This document shows positions 19,796 to 29,383 of a DNA stretch of 64,000 bases, one piece after another. The translations under genes were made by a program, and so were the position numbers. The notes beneath the pieces were generated by a model. It saw only the letters and a program-made list of their open reading frames with translations. It did not search any database and was not told the DNA's origin. Origin of the DNA: Streptomyces showdoensis (lineage in GTDB: Bacteria; Actinomycetota; Actinomycetes; Streptomycetales; Streptomycetaceae); assembly GCF_039535475.1 (NCBI RefSeq), contig NZ_BAAAXG010000026.1, positions 4,087,501 through 4,151,500 on the forward strand, written 5' to 3'. Every line of letters starts with the position of its first letter. Position 1 is the first letter of the stretch.

Positions 19796-21307
19796 ATGAC
19801 CGTACGGCGCGTAATGGGCATCGAGACGGAGTACGGGATCTCCGTCCCCGGGCACCCCAACGCCAATGCCATGCTCACCTCGTCCCAGATCGTCAACGCC
19901 TACGCGGCGGCGATGCACCGGGCGCGCCGCGCCCGCTGGGACTTCGAGGAGGAGAACCCGCTGCGGGACGCCCGCGGCTTCGACCTCGCCCGCGAGGCCG
20001 CCGACTCCAGCCAGCTCACCGACGAGGACATCGGCCTCGCCAACGTCATCCTGACCAACGGCGCGCGGCTCTACGTGGACCACGCCCACCCCGAGTACAG
20101 CTCGCCCGAGGTCACCAACCCCCGCGACGCCGTCCTCTGGGACAAGGCCGGCGAGCGGATCATGGCCGAGGCCGCCGAGCGGGCCGCCCAGCTCCCAGGC
20201 GCCCAGCCCATCCACCTCTACAAGAACAACACCGACAACAAGGGCGCGTCCTACGGCACGCACGAGAACTACCTGATGAAGCGGGAGACCCCCTTCTCGG
20301 ACATCGTGCGCCACCTGACCCCCTTCTTCGTCTCCCGCCAGGTCGTCACCGGCGCCGGCCGGGTCGGCATCGGCCAGGACGGCCGGGAGCACGGCTTCCA
20401 GATCAGCCAGCGGGCGGACTACTTCGAGGTCGAGGTCGGCCTGGAGACCACCCTCAAGCGCCCCATCATCAACACCCGCGACGAGCCCCACGCGGACGCG
20501 GAGCGGTACCGCCGCCTCCACGTGATCATCGGCGACGCCAACCTCTCCGAGATCTCCACCTACCTGAAGCTGGGCACCACGGCGCTGGTCCTCTCCATGA
20601 TCGAGGACTCCTTCATCACCGTCGACCTCGCCGTCGACCAGCCCGTCCGCACCCTCCACCACGTCTCGCACGACCCGACGCTCCAGTACCTCGTCACGCT
20701 CCGCAGCGGCCGGACACTCACCGCGGTGCAGCTGCAGATGGAGTACTTCGAGCTCGCGCGCAAGTACGTGGAGGAGCGGTACGGGGCCGACGCCGACGAG
20801 CAGACCAAGGACGTCCTCGTCCGCTGGGAGGACACGCTCAACCGGCTGGAGAACGACCCGATGAGCCTGGCCGGCGAGCTGGACTGGATCGCCAAGCGGG
20901 AGCTCATGGAGGGCTACCGCCGCCGCGACGGCCTGGACTGGGACGCCGCCCGGCTGCACCTGGTCGACCTCCAGTACGCGGACGTGCGCCCCGAGAAGGG
21001 CCTGTACAACCGCCTGGTGGCCCGCGGGCGCATGAAGCGCCTGCTGGACGAGCCCACGGTGGAACGGGCCGAGACGAGCCCTCCCGAGGACACCAGGGCC
21101 TACTTCCGCGGCCGCTGCCTGGACCAGTACGCGGACGACGTGGCCGCCGCCTCCTGGGACTCGGTCATCTTCGACCTGCCCGGTCGCGACTCGCTCCAGC
21201 GGGTCCCGACCCTGGAGCCCCTCCGGGGCACCAAGGAACACGTGAAGGACCTCCTGGACCGCTGCCGCACGGCGGAGGAACTGGTGCGGGTCCTCTCCGG
21301 CGGCTGA
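19796..21307 (+). CDS. dop: Pup deamidase/depupylase Dop
   Basis: Converts the C-terminal Gln of Pup to Glu and removes Pup from substrates. 503 residues, longer than PafA as expected. Carboxylate-amine-ligase-like fold: N-terminal [10 protein letters not shown], then [18 protein letters not shown] with the conserved acidic residues, [12 protein letters not shown], and [19 protein letters not shown], which is shared with PafA at 26501. The ATG at 19796 has AAGGAGG at ideal distance; the upstream frame from 19739 is not needed. Confidence 0.96.
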   Translation: MTVRRVMGIETEYGISVPGHPNANAMLTSSQIVNAYAAAMHRARRARWDFEEENPLRDARGFDLAREAADSSQLTDEDIGLANVILTNGARLYVDHAHPEYSSPEVTNPRDAVLWDKAGERIMAEAAERAAQLPGAQPIHLYKNNTDNKGASYGTHENYLMKRETPFSDIVRHLTPFFVSRQVVTGAGRVGIGQDGREHGFQISQRADYFEVEVGLETTLKRPIINTRDEPHADAERYRRLHVIIGDANLSEISTYLKLGTTALVLSMIEDSFITVDLAVDQPVRTLHHVSHDPTLQYLVTLRSGRTLTAVQLQMEYFELARKYVEERYGADADEQTKDVLVRWEDTLNRLENDPMSLAGELDWIAKRELMEGYRRRDGLDWDAARLHLVDLQYADVRPEKGLYNRLVARGRMKRLLDEPTVERAETSPPEDTRAYFRGRCLDQYADDVAAASWDSVIFDLPGRDSLQRVPTLEPLRGTKEHVKDLLDRCRTAEELVRVLSGG

Positions 21308-21310
21308 GAC

Positions 21311-21338
21311 CGCCCGGGAATTCCCGGATTCCCGGGCG
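21311..21338. terminator. Hairpin between dop and pup
   Basis: CGCCCGGGAAT (21311-21321) pairs perfectly with 21328-21338 around a 6-base loop, four bases after the dop stop codon. It probably limits read-through so that pup, needed in large amount, has its own promoter in 21340-21470. Confidence 0.65.
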
Positions 21339-21481
21339 CGGCTGAAATGCCCGGGGACTGGGAATCATGGGAACAGTGCCCGGACGTTGTAGAAACTGCG
21401 GGGCCGATGTCAGTCCCGGCTTGTAGGGTCTGATCTTGTAGGGATCCGAACGAGCGGGCCGATTCGAGCGGGGTGAGGTTT

Positions 21482-21694
21482 ATGGCGACCAAGGACACCG
21501 GCGGCGGACAGCAGAAGGCGACGCGTTCCACGGAGGAGGTCGAGGAGACCACCACGGAGGCGAGCTCCGACCTCAAGGAACGCCAGGAGAAGCTGAGCGA
21601 CGACGTGGACTCCGTCCTGGACGAAATCGATGATGTACTCGAAGAGAACGCAGAGGATTTCGTTCGAAGCTTCGTACAAAAAGGCGGCCAGTAG
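21482..21694 (+). CDS. pup: Prokaryotic ubiquitin-like protein Pup
   Basis: Disordered protein tag conjugated to Lys of target proteins by PafA. 70 residues, highly charged, with the C-terminal ligase-binding helix and the end FVQKGGQ. The terminal Gln means it must be deamidated by Dop before conjugation. The ATG at 21482 has GGTGAGG nearby; the in-frame upstream ATG at 21473 is poorer. Between dop and the HNH gene, 36 bases before the latter. Confidence 0.97.
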   Translation: MATKDTGGGQQKATRSTEEVEETTTEASSDLKERQEKLSDDVDSVLDEIDDVLEENAEDFVRSFVQKGGQ

Positions 21695-21730
21695 CCTTCG
21701 AATCGAAGGTGAGGGCGTAGGGGTGGGGAG

Positions 21731-22330
21731 ATGTCGGAGGCCGTCAAACACTGCCGCGGTTGTGGGCGAGATGTTCCGCTGAACGGATTCGCTCAGGACT
21801 GTAATCGCGGGGACGGCCTGCAACCACGGTGTCGGGAATGCGTCGCGGCCTACGGGGCTGAGCGCTACCGGATCAGACAGGCGGCCAAGGGCAAGGTCGT
21901 CCGAAGCAAGGCGGATGTGCCGGCAGGGCACAAGCTCTGCCGGCAGTGCGGTGAGATCAAGCCGCATGGTGAGTGGCATCGCAACACCACCGCGTCGGAC
22001 GGCCTCGCCACTCGCTGCAAGGCCTGCAAGAAGGCCCAGGGGCGAGCCGGTCATCTCAAGCGTCAGTACGGCCTCACCGAGGCCGAGCGCGACGAGATGA
22101 TCAACTCGCAAGGAGGCCTCTGCGCGATCTGTCTCGCGGCTCCCGCCGCGCATGTGGATCATTGCCACAAGACGGGTAGGGTCCGTGGCGTACTGTGCTT
22201 CAACTGCAATTCGGCCATCGGCAAGTTGGGAGACGATCCCGACGTCCTTCGTCGGGCCATCGCATACCTGGAGGGACACGCGTGGAAGCCAACACTCGTA
22301 GCACAGGGCGACTGCCGGCGGCCTTCCTGA
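21731..22330 (+). CDS. HNH endonuclease VII-like protein with two zinc-knuckle repeats
   Basis: 199 residues. Two similar zinc-binding modules come first: Cys8/11...34/37 and Cys70/73...96/99, both with the pattern CxxCG ... DGLxxRCxxC. The C-terminal third is a recombination-endonuclease-VII-like domain: Cys131/134, HVDHCH at 141-146, then [15 protein letters not shown] with Cys156/159. All catalytic and zinc residues look intact. Codon use is less GC3-biased than in prcB (many GAT, AAT, GTT, CGA), which hints at transfer. It lies between pup and prcB and overlaps the prcB start by 49 bases. DNA or RNA cleavage is expected from the family; its purpose in a proteasome operon is unknown. Confidence 0.85.
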   Translation: MSEAVKHCRGCGRDVPLNGFAQDCNRGDGLQPRCRECVAAYGAERYRIRQAAKGKVVRSKADVPAGHKLCRQCGEIKPHGEWHRNTTASDGLATRCKACKKAQGRAGHLKRQYGLTEAERDEMINSQGGLCAICLAAPAAHVDHCHKTGRVRGVLCFNCNSAIGKLGDDPDVLRRAIAYLEGHAWKPTLVAQGDCRRPS

Positions 22331-23121
22331 CGCCGGGCTCGTCCTCGTTCATCGACTTCCTCGCCGACCACTCGCCGGAGCTGCTCCCGGGCAACCGGAG
22401 GCTCCCCGAGGGGATCGTCGAGGCGCCCCACGGCACGACCATCGTCGCCGCGACCTTCCCCGGCGGCGTGGTGCTCGCCGGTGACCGGCGGGCGACGATG
22501 GGGAACATGATCGCGCAGCGGGACATCGAGAAGGTGTTCCCGGCCGACGAGTACTCCGCGGTCGGCATCGCCGGCACCGCCGGCCTCGCGGTGGAGATGG
22601 TGAAGCTGTTCCAGCTGGAGCTGGAGCACTTCGAGAAGGTGGAGGGCGCGACCCTCTCCCTGGAGGGCAAGGCGAACCGCCTGTCCACGATGATCCGCAG
22701 CAACCTCGGCATGGCCATGCAGGGCCTCGCCGTCGTCCCGCTCTTCGCCGGCTGGGACGAGGGCAAGGAGAAGGGCCGGATCTTCTCCTACGACGTCACC
22801 GGCGGCCGCTCCGAGGAGCACGGATACGCCGCCACCGGCTCGGGCTCGATCTTCGCGCGCGGGTCGATGAAGAAGCTCTACCGGGGCGACCTGACCGAGC
22901 AGCAGGCCACCACGCTCGTCGTCCAGGCGCTGTACGACGCGGCGGACGACGACTCGGCGACCGGTGGGCCGGACCTGGCCCGCAGGATCTTCCCGATCGT
23001 CACCGTCATCACCGACGAGGGCTTCCGCAGGCTCACCGAGGAGGAGTCCTCCGAGCTGGCCCGGTCGATCACGGAGCGGCGCCTCGAGCAGCCCGACGGG
23101 CCGCGCGCCGCCCTGCTCTGA
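22282..23121 (+). CDS. prcB: 20S proteasome beta subunit
   Basis: Catalytic subunit of the 20S core. 279 residues: a 51-residue propeptide ending EAPHG, then Thr52 as the N-terminal nucleophile of the mature chain ([19 protein letters not shown]). The GTG at 22282 has GGAGGG eight bases upstream and lies inside the end of the HNH gene, so translation may be coupled. The prcA gene follows after 49 bases. Confidence 0.97.
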   Translation: MEANTRSTGRLPAAFLTPGSSSFIDFLADHSPELLPGNRRLPEGIVEAPHGTTIVAATFPGGVVLAGDRRATMGNMIAQRDIEKVFPADEYSAVGIAGTAGLAVEMVKLFQLELEHFEKVEGATLSLEGKANRLSTMIRSNLGMAMQGLAVVPLFAGWDEGKEKGRIFSYDVTGGRSEEHGYAATGSGSIFARGSMKKLYRGDLTEQQATTLVVQALYDAADDDSATGGPDLARRIFPIVTVITDEGFRRLTEEESSELARSITERRLEQPDGPRAALL

Positions 23122-23170
23122 CCACTCGTCGCCTCCCTGTAGAAGCCCAGAAGAAAGGGACGGATAGCCG

Positions 23171-23923
23171 GTGTCCACGCCGTTCTATGTCTCACCCCAG
23201 CAGGCCATGGCCGACCGGGCGGAGTACGCCCGCAAGGGCATCGCCCGGGGACGCAGCCTGGTCGTCCTCCAGTACGCCGACGGCATCGTCTTCGTCGGCG
23301 AGAACCCGTCCCGCGCGCTGCACAAGTTCAGCGAGATCTACGACCGGATCGGCTTCGCCGCCGCCGGCAAGTACAACGAGTACGAGAACCTGCGGATCGG
23401 CGGTGTGCGCTACGCGGACCTGCGCGGCTACACCTACGACCGCGACGACGTGACGGCCCGCGGTCTGGCCAACGTCTACGCCCAGACGCTGGGCACCATC
23501 TTCTCCAGCGCGGGCGAGAAGCCCTACGAGGTGGAGCTGGTGGTCGCCGAGGTCGGCGCGGAGCCGGAGGGCGACCAGATCTACCGGCTGCCGCACGACG
23601 GCTCGATCGTGGACGAGCACGGCTCGGTCGCGGTCGGCGGCAACGCGGAGCAGATCAGCTCCTTCCTGGACCAGCGGCACCGCGACGGGATGTCCCTCGC
23701 CGAGGCGCTGAAGCTGGCCGTGCAGGCGCTCTCGCGGGACACCAACGGCACCGAGCGGGAGATTCCCGCGGAGCGCCTGGAGGTGGCGGTCCTGGACCGT
23801 ACGCGCCCGCAGCAGCGCAAGTTCAAGCGGATCGTCGGCCGGCAGCTGGTGCGCCTGCTGGGTGCGGACGACGCGGCCGTGGCCAAGACGGACGATCCGT
23901 CCGACGAGGCGGCCGAGGAGTAG
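23171..23923 (+). CDS. prcA: 20S proteasome alpha subunit
   Basis: Non-catalytic outer-ring subunit forming the gate and the docking sites for ARC. 250 residues. N-terminal gate peptide [20 protein letters not shown] and helix, then the alpha-type core ([17 protein letters not shown]). The GTG at 23171 has AAAGGGA about a dozen bases upstream. The acidic tail (DPSDEAAEE) is typical of actinobacterial PrcA. A long terminator follows. Confidence 0.96.
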   Translation: MSTPFYVSPQQAMADRAEYARKGIARGRSLVVLQYADGIVFVGENPSRALHKFSEIYDRIGFAAAGKYNEYENLRIGGVRYADLRGYTYDRDDVTARGLANVYAQTLGTIFSSAGEKPYEVELVVAEVGAEPEGDQIYRLPHDGSIVDEHGSVAVGGNAEQISSFLDQRHRDGMSLAEALKLAVQALSRDTNGTEREIPAERLEVAVLDRTRPQQRKFKRIVGRQLVRLLGADDAAVAKTDDPSDEAAEE

Positions 23924-23938
23924 GCCGCGCGAGGTGTG

Positions 23939-23978
23939 CGCGAGGGCCCCGGGACCGTTCGGTCCCGGGGCCCTCGCG
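23939..23978. terminator. Strong bidirectional terminator after prcA
   Basis: Perfect 19-base arms 23939-23957 and 23960-23978 around a TTCG-type tip. It lies 15 bases after the prcA stop and 20 bases before the LacI-family stop on the other strand. Confidence 0.85.
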
Positions 23979-23998
23979 CGTGCCGGGGGTGGTGGCCG

Positions 23999-25018
23999 TC
24001 AGGCGGCCGGGGCCGGGCCGGAGGAGCCGCGGACGGCCAGTTCGACGGGGAGGACGGCCGGCTCGGGCCGTTCGCCCGACAGGGCCGCGAGGAGGGCCGC
24101 CATGCCCCGTCCGCCGAACTCCTCGGCGGGCAGCCGTACGGTGGTCAGCTCCGGTTCGAGGGCGGTGGCGAGGGCCATGTCGTCGAAGCCGGTGACCGAG
24201 AGGTCCTCGGGGATGCGCAGGCCGAGCCGGCGGGCGGCCTTGTAGACGCCGGCCGCGAGGATGTCGTCGTCGCAGATGACGGCCGTGGGGCGGGGGCCGG
24301 GGGCGGTGAGGGCCTGGTGGGCGGCCTCCCAGGCGGCGGCGACGTTCAGCTGGGCCCGCGCGGTGCGCAGCTCGCTTCCGCGCAGTGCGTCGGCGAGGAC
24401 GGCGGCCCGGGCGTCGAAGGTCCAGGAGGGGACGGCGGACGCCAGGTGGAGGTAGCTGCGGTGGCCGAGGTCCAGGAGGTGGCCGGTGACCCGGCGCATG
24501 CCGTCGGCGACGTCGAGGTTGACGTGGGCGGCGGCTCCGGGGTCGGCGGGGTCGCTGTCGAGCATGACGAGGGGCAGGTCGGTGCCCTGGAAGGCCTTGA
24601 GGGCGTCGGTGGCCATGGAGGAGGCGAGGACGCCGTCCAGGGCGGCCTGGGCGGAGGCGAAGGGGTCCTTGGCGGGTCCGATGCCGTCGGGGGAGGGGTA
24701 GAGCACGACGCCGAAGCCGTGGCGGGCGGCCTCGACGGCGGCGCCGGTGTAGACGTGGGCGAAGAACTCGTTGGTGAGGGCGGGGACGACCAGGAGTGCG
24801 GTCCTGGTGCTGCCGAGGCGGAGGTTGCGGGCGGCGAGGTTGGGCCGGTAGCCGAGTTCGGCGGCGGCCTCGCGGACGGAGCCGGCGGTGCGTTCGGAGA
24901 CGCGGCCGCGCCATTTGTCGCCGAGGACGAGGGAGACGGTGGCCTGGGAGACGCCGGCCGCCCTGGCGACGTCCCGGCTGGTGGGGCGGCTCCCGTGGAA
25001 GGGTTCCGGGCTGTGCAC
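23999..25018 (-). CDS. LacI-family transcriptional regulator
   Basis: 339 residues. The helix-turn-helix is at about residues 12-32 (SRDVARAAGVSQATVSLVLG) with the LacI hinge RPNLAARNLR, followed by a periplasmic-binding-protein-like effector domain (TNEFFAHVYTGAAVEAARHG ... ICDDDILAAGVYKAARRLG, split here). I take the GTG at 25018 with GGAGG six bases upstream rather than the ATG at 25078, which lacks a ribosome site. Divergent from the MFS gene at 25151 and therefore its likely repressor; the effector is unknown. Confidence 0.9.
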   Translation of the reverse strand: MHSPEPFHGSRPTSRDVARAAGVSQATVSLVLGDKWRGRVSERTAGSVREAAAELGYRPNLAARNLRLGSTRTALLVVPALTNEFFAHVYTGAAVEAARHGFGVVLYPSPDGIGPAKDPFASAQAALDGVLASSMATDALKAFQGTDLPLVMLDSDPADPGAAAHVNLDVADGMRRVTGHLLDLGHRSYLHLASAVPSWTFDARAAVLADALRGSELRTARAQLNVAAAWEAAHQALTAPGPRPTAVICDDDILAAGVYKAARRLGLRIPEDLSVTGFDDMALATALEPELTTVRLPAEEFGGRGMAALLAALSGERPEPAVLPVELAVRGSSGPAPAA

Positions 25019-25080
25019 GCGTGCCTCCGCGACGGCTGGTGGTCCGGCACGCGGGGTGGACCGGCGTGCTGCCGTCATGG

Positions 25081-25107
25081 TACGTATGACCCGACACGTT
25101 ATACGTA
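25081..25107. promoter_or_regulatory. Inverted repeat between lacI-type gene and MFS gene
   Basis: TACGTAT (25081-25087) and ATACGTA (25101-25107) are perfect 7-base arms around 13 bases, in an AT-rich patch 44 bases before the MFS start. A good candidate for the operator of the divergent regulator. Confidence 0.5.
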
Positions 25108-25150
25108 AAACTTGAGAACCTGGGGCTGACACCCGAGGAGGGGAGACGAC

Positions 25151-26491
25151 ATGGCCACCGAGGCCGGGGCGAACGGCGGCTACCGCGACATCCTGCGGGC
25201 GCCGCACGCGGCCCGACTGCTGGCCGGCACGCTGGTGGGCCGGCTGCCCAACGGCACCGGCCCCATCGCCATCACCGTCTTCACCCGCGCGGAGGGGGGC
25301 AGCTACAGCCTGGCGGGCGGGCTGATCGCCGCGTACGGCCTGGCCACCGCGGTCGGCCAGCCGCTGCTCGGCCGGGCCGTCGACCTCAAGGGCCAGCCGC
25401 GGGTCCAGCTCCCGGCCGCCCTGATATCCGCCCTGGGCATGGCGGCGCTGGCCGTCACCGGCATCGCCAACCTCTTCCTGGCCTACGCCGCCGTCCTGGT
25501 CGCCGGACTCTTCACGCCGCCCCTGGAGGGCGGCCTGCGGGCGCTGTGGCCGAGCGTCCTCGGCCGCGAGGACCGGGTCCACCGGGCGTACGCCCTGGAC
25601 GCGGTGGCCCAGGAGGTCATGTTCACCGTCGGGCCGCTGCTGCTGACCCTCCTGGTCTCGCTCTGGTCGCCCGCCGCGGCGCTGGTCGTCATCAACCTCC
25701 TGGGCGTCCTCGGGGCCCTCTCCGTTGTCCTCTCCGAGCCGTCCCGCACCTGGCGCTCGGCGCCCCGCGAGGCGCACTGGCTGGGCGCGCTGCGCTCGCG
25801 CGGGCTGCTCGCGCTGCTCGCCTCGTTCTTCTTCGTCGGTCTCGCCCTCGGCTCCATCACCGTCGCCGGCGTCGCCTACGCGGACGACCGGGGCGACGAG
25901 GCCGTCTACGGCTGGCTGATGGCGGCCCTCGGCCTCGGCGCGCTGATCGGCGGGGTCTTCTACGGCGCCCGCCAGTGGGCCGGGGCGCCCGAGCGGCGGC
26001 TGCGGATCCTGGTGCTGCTGCTGGCCCTGGGCTACCTGCCGCTGCTGCTGGTGCCCGGCCCGGTCGCCATGACGGCGCTGGCCGCCCTCGCCGGTGTCTT
26101 CCTGGCGCCCGCCATCGCCTGTGCCTTCCTCGTGGTGGACCGGCACGCCCCGGCCGGCACGGTGACCGAGGCCTTCTCCTGGCTCGTCACCACCTTCGGC
26201 GTCGGCGCGGCCCTCGGTTCGGCGGTCTCCGGACCCGCCGTCGAACTCGCGGGGACCCCCGCCGGATTCGCCGTGGCCGGTGCGGGCGGCTTCGTCGCCT
26301 TCCTGGTGCTCGTGGCCACCGGCCGGGTCCTCGGGGGCGCCCCGCCCGCCCCGCGGGTGCGACACGCCGTCAGCGGGGGCGCCGTGAACAGCGGTCCCGA
26401 CGCCGGACGGGCCGAAAACAGCGCGCGCTCATCGGAAAATGATCGAAACGGGGCCGTCGAACCCGGTTTCAGCTCAGGCCATCAGGCGTAA
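25151..26491 (+). CDS. MFS transporter, probable efflux pump
   Basis: 446 residues with about twelve hydrophobic segments in two halves and the cytoplasmic loop motif GRAVDLKGQPRVQ after helix 2. The ATG at 25151 follows GAGGAGGGGAG. It is divergent from the LacI-type gene, which probably controls it. The last codons overlap the promoter of pafA: its TAA stop (26489-26491) is part of the minus-10 hexamer. Substrate unknown. The regulator/transporter pair sits inside the proteasome locus, between prcA and pafA. Confidence 0.88.
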   Translation: MATEAGANGGYRDILRAPHAARLLAGTLVGRLPNGTGPIAITVFTRAEGGSYSLAGGLIAAYGLATAVGQPLLGRAVDLKGQPRVQLPAALISALGMAALAVTGIANLFLAYAAVLVAGLFTPPLEGGLRALWPSVLGREDRVHRAYALDAVAQEVMFTVGPLLLTLLVSLWSPAAALVVINLLGVLGALSVVLSEPSRTWRSAPREAHWLGALRSRGLLALLASFFFVGLALGSITVAGVAYADDRGDEAVYGWLMAALGLGALIGGVFYGARQWAGAPERRLRILVLLLALGYLPLLLVPGPVAMTALAALAGVFLAPAIACAFLVVDRHAPAGTVTEAFSWLVTTFGVGAALGSAVSGPAVELAGTPAGFAVAGAGGFVAFLVLVATGRVLGGAPPAPRVRHAVSGGAVNSGPDAGRAENSARSSENDRNGAVEPGFSSGHQA

Positions 26492-26494
26492 TGT
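26489..26494 (+). promoter_or_regulatory. Minus-10 element of a probable leaderless pafA promoter
   Basis: TAATGT six bases before the pafA ATG, with no ribosome site in between; initiation would fall at or next to the A of the start codon. The minus-35 region (about 26466-26471, GTTTCA) is weak. Confidence 0.5.
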
Positions 26495-26500
26495 TCAGAC

Positions 26501-27862
26501 ATGGACCGCCGCATTTTCGGGCTGGAGAACGAGTACGGCGTCACGTGCACGTTCAGGGGACAGCGCCGACTGTCTCCTGACGAAGTGGCGCGCTACCTCT
26601 TCCGCCGTGTCGTGTCATGGGGCCGCAGCAGCAATGTCTTCCTGCGGAACGGCGCCCGCCTGTACCTGGACGTGGGTTCGCATCCGGAATACGCAACTCC
26701 CGAATGCGACAACGTGGTCGAACTGGTCACGCACGACAAGGCAGGCGAGCGCATTCTCGAAGGACTCCTCGTCGACGCGGAACGCCGCCTGCACGAGGAG
26801 GGAATCGCGGGCGACGTCTATCTCTTCAAGAACAACACCGACTCTGCGGGAAACTCCTACGGCTGCCACGAGAACTATCTGGTCGCCCGGCACGGAGAGT
26901 TCTCCCGGCTCGCGGACATCCTCATTCCGTTCCTCGTGACCCGCCAGCTGATCTGCGGCGCCGGAAAGGTGCTGCAGACCCCGCGCGGCGCGGTCTACTG
27001 CGTGTCCCAGCGGGCCGAGCACATCTGGGAGGGCGTCAGCTCCGCCACCACCCGCTCGCGCCCGATCATCAACACCCGCGACGAACCGCACGCGGACGCC
27101 GAGCGCTACCGCAGGCTCCACGTCATCGTCGGCGACTCCAACATGTCCGAGACGACCATGCTGCTCAAGGTCGGCGCCACCGACCTCGTGCTGCGCATGA
27201 TCGAGGCGGGCACCGTGATGCGCGACCTGACCCTGGAGAACCCGATCCGGGCCATCCGCGAGGTCAGCCACGACATCACCGGCCAGCGCAAGGTGCGCCT
27301 CGCCAGCGGCCGGGAGGCCTCCGCCCTGGAGGTCCAGCGGGAGTACTACGAGAAGGCGGCCGACTTCGTCGACCGGCGGGGCATCCGCAACGGCGTCGTC
27401 GCCCAGGTCCTGGAGCTCTGGGGCCGTACGCTCGACGCGATCGAGGAGGAGCAGCTCGACCGCATCGAGACCGAGATCGACTGGGTCATGAAGTACCGGC
27501 TCATCGAGCGCTACCGGGCCAAGCACAACATGACCATGTCGCACCCGAGGGTCGCCCAGATAGACCTCGCGTACCACGACATCCACCGCCGCCGGGGGCT
27601 GTACTACCTGCTCCAGAAGAACGGCCAGGCGGCCCGGATCTGCAACGACGTCAAGATCTTCGAGGGCAAGTCGGTGCCCCCGCAGACCACCAGGGCCCGG
27701 CTGCGGGGCGACTTCATCCGTCGCGCCCAGGAGCAGCGCCGGGACTTCACGGTCGACTGGGTGCACCTCAAGCTCAACGACCAGGCGCAGCGCACGGTGT
27801 TGTGCAAGGACCCGTTCCGCTCGGTCGACGACCGGGTGGAAAAGCTGATCGCCGGTATGTAG
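26501..27862 (+). CDS. pafA: Pup-protein ligase PafA
   Basis: ATP-dependent ligase joining the Glu side chain of Pup to Lys of target proteins. 453 residues, the usual length. Starts [14 protein letters not shown], then [22 protein letters not shown] with the catalytic Asp, [18 protein letters not shown], and [19 protein letters not shown] as in Dop. No Shine-Dalgarno sequence precedes the ATG, which fits leaderless translation. It is separated from dop, pup and prcBA by the LacI/MFS pair. A terminator follows at 27880. Confidence 0.97.
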   Translation: MDRRIFGLENEYGVTCTFRGQRRLSPDEVARYLFRRVVSWGRSSNVFLRNGARLYLDVGSHPEYATPECDNVVELVTHDKAGERILEGLLVDAERRLHEEGIAGDVYLFKNNTDSAGNSYGCHENYLVARHGEFSRLADILIPFLVTRQLICGAGKVLQTPRGAVYCVSQRAEHIWEGVSSATTRSRPIINTRDEPHADAERYRRLHVIVGDSNMSETTMLLKVGATDLVLRMIEAGTVMRDLTLENPIRAIREVSHDITGQRKVRLASGREASALEVQREYYEKAADFVDRRGIRNGVVAQVLELWGRTLDAIEEEQLDRIETEIDWVMKYRLIERYRAKHNMTMSHPRVAQIDLAYHDIHRRRGLYYLLQKNGQAARICNDVKIFEGKSVPPQTTRARLRGDFIRRAQEQRRDFTVDWVHLKLNDQAQRTVLCKDPFRSVDDRVEKLIAGM

Positions 27863-27879
27863 GACCGGTCCTGACGTGC

Positions 27880-27916
27880 CCGTCGGCCCCGCACGTTTCA
27901 CGTGCGGGGCCGACGG
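27880..27916. terminator. Terminator after pafA
   Basis: Perfect 17-base arms 27880-27896 and 27900-27916 around TTC, beginning 18 bases after the pafA stop. Confidence 0.8.
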
Positions 27917-27980
27917 CATCGCAGAGTGGTCCCCTAGAGTGTCGGGACAACTACTGTGCCGTCTGAGATCTGAGGAACTA

Positions 27981-28919
27981 GTGCGCCGACTTGCCGGCCT
28001 GCTCGTCGTCCCGCTGCTGCTGCTCTCCACAGCGGCCTGCGGCAGTGACGACCAGGGCTCCGATTCCGGTTCGATGAAGAACGGGCTGCCCGCCATCACC
28101 GCGGGGGAGAAGTTCGGCGAGAAGCCGACGCTCGCCAAGGGCGTGGGCGACCCGCCGAAGGCCCTGAAGGTGAACGTCATCAGCGAGGGCGAGGGCGCGG
28201 TCACGAAGAACGGCGACGCGCTCCAGGTGAACTACCTGGGCCAGGCCTGGGACTCGACCACCCCCTTCGACAACAGCTTCGACCGGAAGCAGCCCTTCGA
28301 CCTGACGCTGGGCGCCGGTCAGGTCATCAAGGGCTGGGAGCAGGCCCTGGAGGGCCAGAAGGTCGGCAGCCGCCTCGAGATCGGCATCCCGCCGGAGCTC
28401 GGTTACGGTGCGCAGGGCCAGGGCGACATCAAGCCCAACGCCACCCTGGTCTTCGTGGTCGACATCCTGAAGGCCGTCACGATCCCGAAGTCGGCCGAGG
28501 GGACTCCGGTCGCCCAGGACGACAAGGACCTGCCGCAGGTCGGCACCAACACCGACGGCAAGCAGCCCTCGCTGACCGTTCCCAAGGTCGCCCCGCCGAC
28601 CAAGCTGGTCTCCAACTACATCCTGGAGTCCAAGGGCGCGACCGTCGCCGGCACCGACACGGTCGTCGTGAACTACGTCGCCGCCCTGTGGAAGGACGGC
28701 AAGGTCTTCGACTCGACGTACACGGCGGGCAAGCCCACGAACTTCCCGCTGGCGAAGCTGACCCTGAAGGGCCTGAAGAACGGTCTGACCGGCAAGAAGG
28801 TCGGCAGCCGGGTCCTCATCGTGGCCCCGCCGTCGGAGGCCTTCGGCGACCAGGAGCAGCAGGGCATCCCGAAGAACTCCACCCTGGTGTTCGTCGTCGA
28901 CATCCTGGCGAAGGTGTAA
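27981..28919 (+). CDS. Lipoprotein with two FKBP-type peptidyl-prolyl isomerase domains
   Basis: Extracytoplasmic proline isomerase/chaperone. 312 residues. Lipoprotein signal LLVVPLLLLSTAAC with Cys20, then two FKBP domains (about 70-165 and 210-312). The first keeps GAGQVIKGWEQALEGQKVG and IPPELGYGAQ; the second has TLKGLKNGLTGKKVG and lacks the Trp of the usual VIxGW motif, so its activity may be reduced. The GTG at 27981 has GAGGA upstream. A single-domain FKBP follows after 62 bases. Confidence 0.92.
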   Translation: MRRLAGLLVVPLLLLSTAACGSDDQGSDSGSMKNGLPAITAGEKFGEKPTLAKGVGDPPKALKVNVISEGEGAVTKNGDALQVNYLGQAWDSTTPFDNSFDRKQPFDLTLGAGQVIKGWEQALEGQKVGSRLEIGIPPELGYGAQGQGDIKPNATLVFVVDILKAVTIPKSAEGTPVAQDDKDLPQVGTNTDGKQPSLTVPKVAPPTKLVSNYILESKGATVAGTDTVVVNYVAALWKDGKVFDSTYTAGKPTNFPLAKLTLKGLKNGLTGKKVGSRVLIVAPPSEAFGDQEQQGIPKNSTLVFVVDILAKV

Positions 28920-28931
28920 GACTGTCCTGTT

Positions 28932-28953
28932 CGCGCGGACCGTCGTCCGCGCG
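28932..28953. terminator. Hairpin between the two FKBP genes
   Basis: CGCGCGGAC (28932-28940) pairs with 28945-28953 around CGTC. No T-run; it could partly terminate or stabilise the transcript. Confidence 0.45.
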
Positions 28954-28981
28954 GTTCACGGTTTATGAGGAGCGCACTGCA

Positions 28982-29362
28982 GTGAGCATCGAGAAGCCCG
29001 AGGTCGACTTCCCGGGCGGCGAGCCGCCGGCCGACCTGGAGATCAAGGACCTCTGGGAGGGTGACGGCGCGGTCGCCGAGGCCGGCGACCTCGTCAACGT
29101 CCACTACGTGGGCGTGTCCTTCGACTCCGGCGAGGAGTTCGACGCCTCCTGGAACCGCGGCACGCCGCTGGAGTTCCAGCTCGGTGTCGGCATGGTCATC
29201 CAGGGCTGGGACAAGGGCGTCCAGGGCATGAAGGTCGGCGGTCGCCGCCAGCTGGTCATCCCCGCGCACCTCGCCTACGGCGACCGCGGTGCCGGCGGCA
29301 AGATCGGCCCCGGCGAGACGCTGATCTTCGTCTGCGACCTCGTGGGCGTCAAGAAGCCCTGA
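28982..29362 (+). CDS. FKBP-type peptidyl-prolyl cis-trans isomerase, cytoplasmic
   Basis: 126 residues, one full FKBP domain without a signal peptide. Active-site residues are all visible: YVGVSFDSGEEFDASW, GMVIQGWDKGVQGMKVGG, IPAHLAYGDRG and the C-terminal LIFVCDLVGV. The GTG at 28982 is preceded by GAGGAG. Same direction as the lipoprotein FKBP. A terminator with a T-run follows. Confidence 0.95.
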   Translation: MSIEKPEVDFPGGEPPADLEIKDLWEGDGAVAEAGDLVNVHYVGVSFDSGEEFDASWNRGTPLEFQLGVGMVIQGWDKGVQGMKVGGRRQLVIPAHLAYGDRGAGGKIGPGETLIFVCDLVGVKKP

Positions 29363-29383
29363 CCCGGTCCCGGGTCAGGCGCA

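Noticed and set aside
21731..22330. Homing endonuclease or mobile intron/intein
   Set aside because: No host gene is interrupted, and no intron or intein borders, transposase or flanking repeats are visible.
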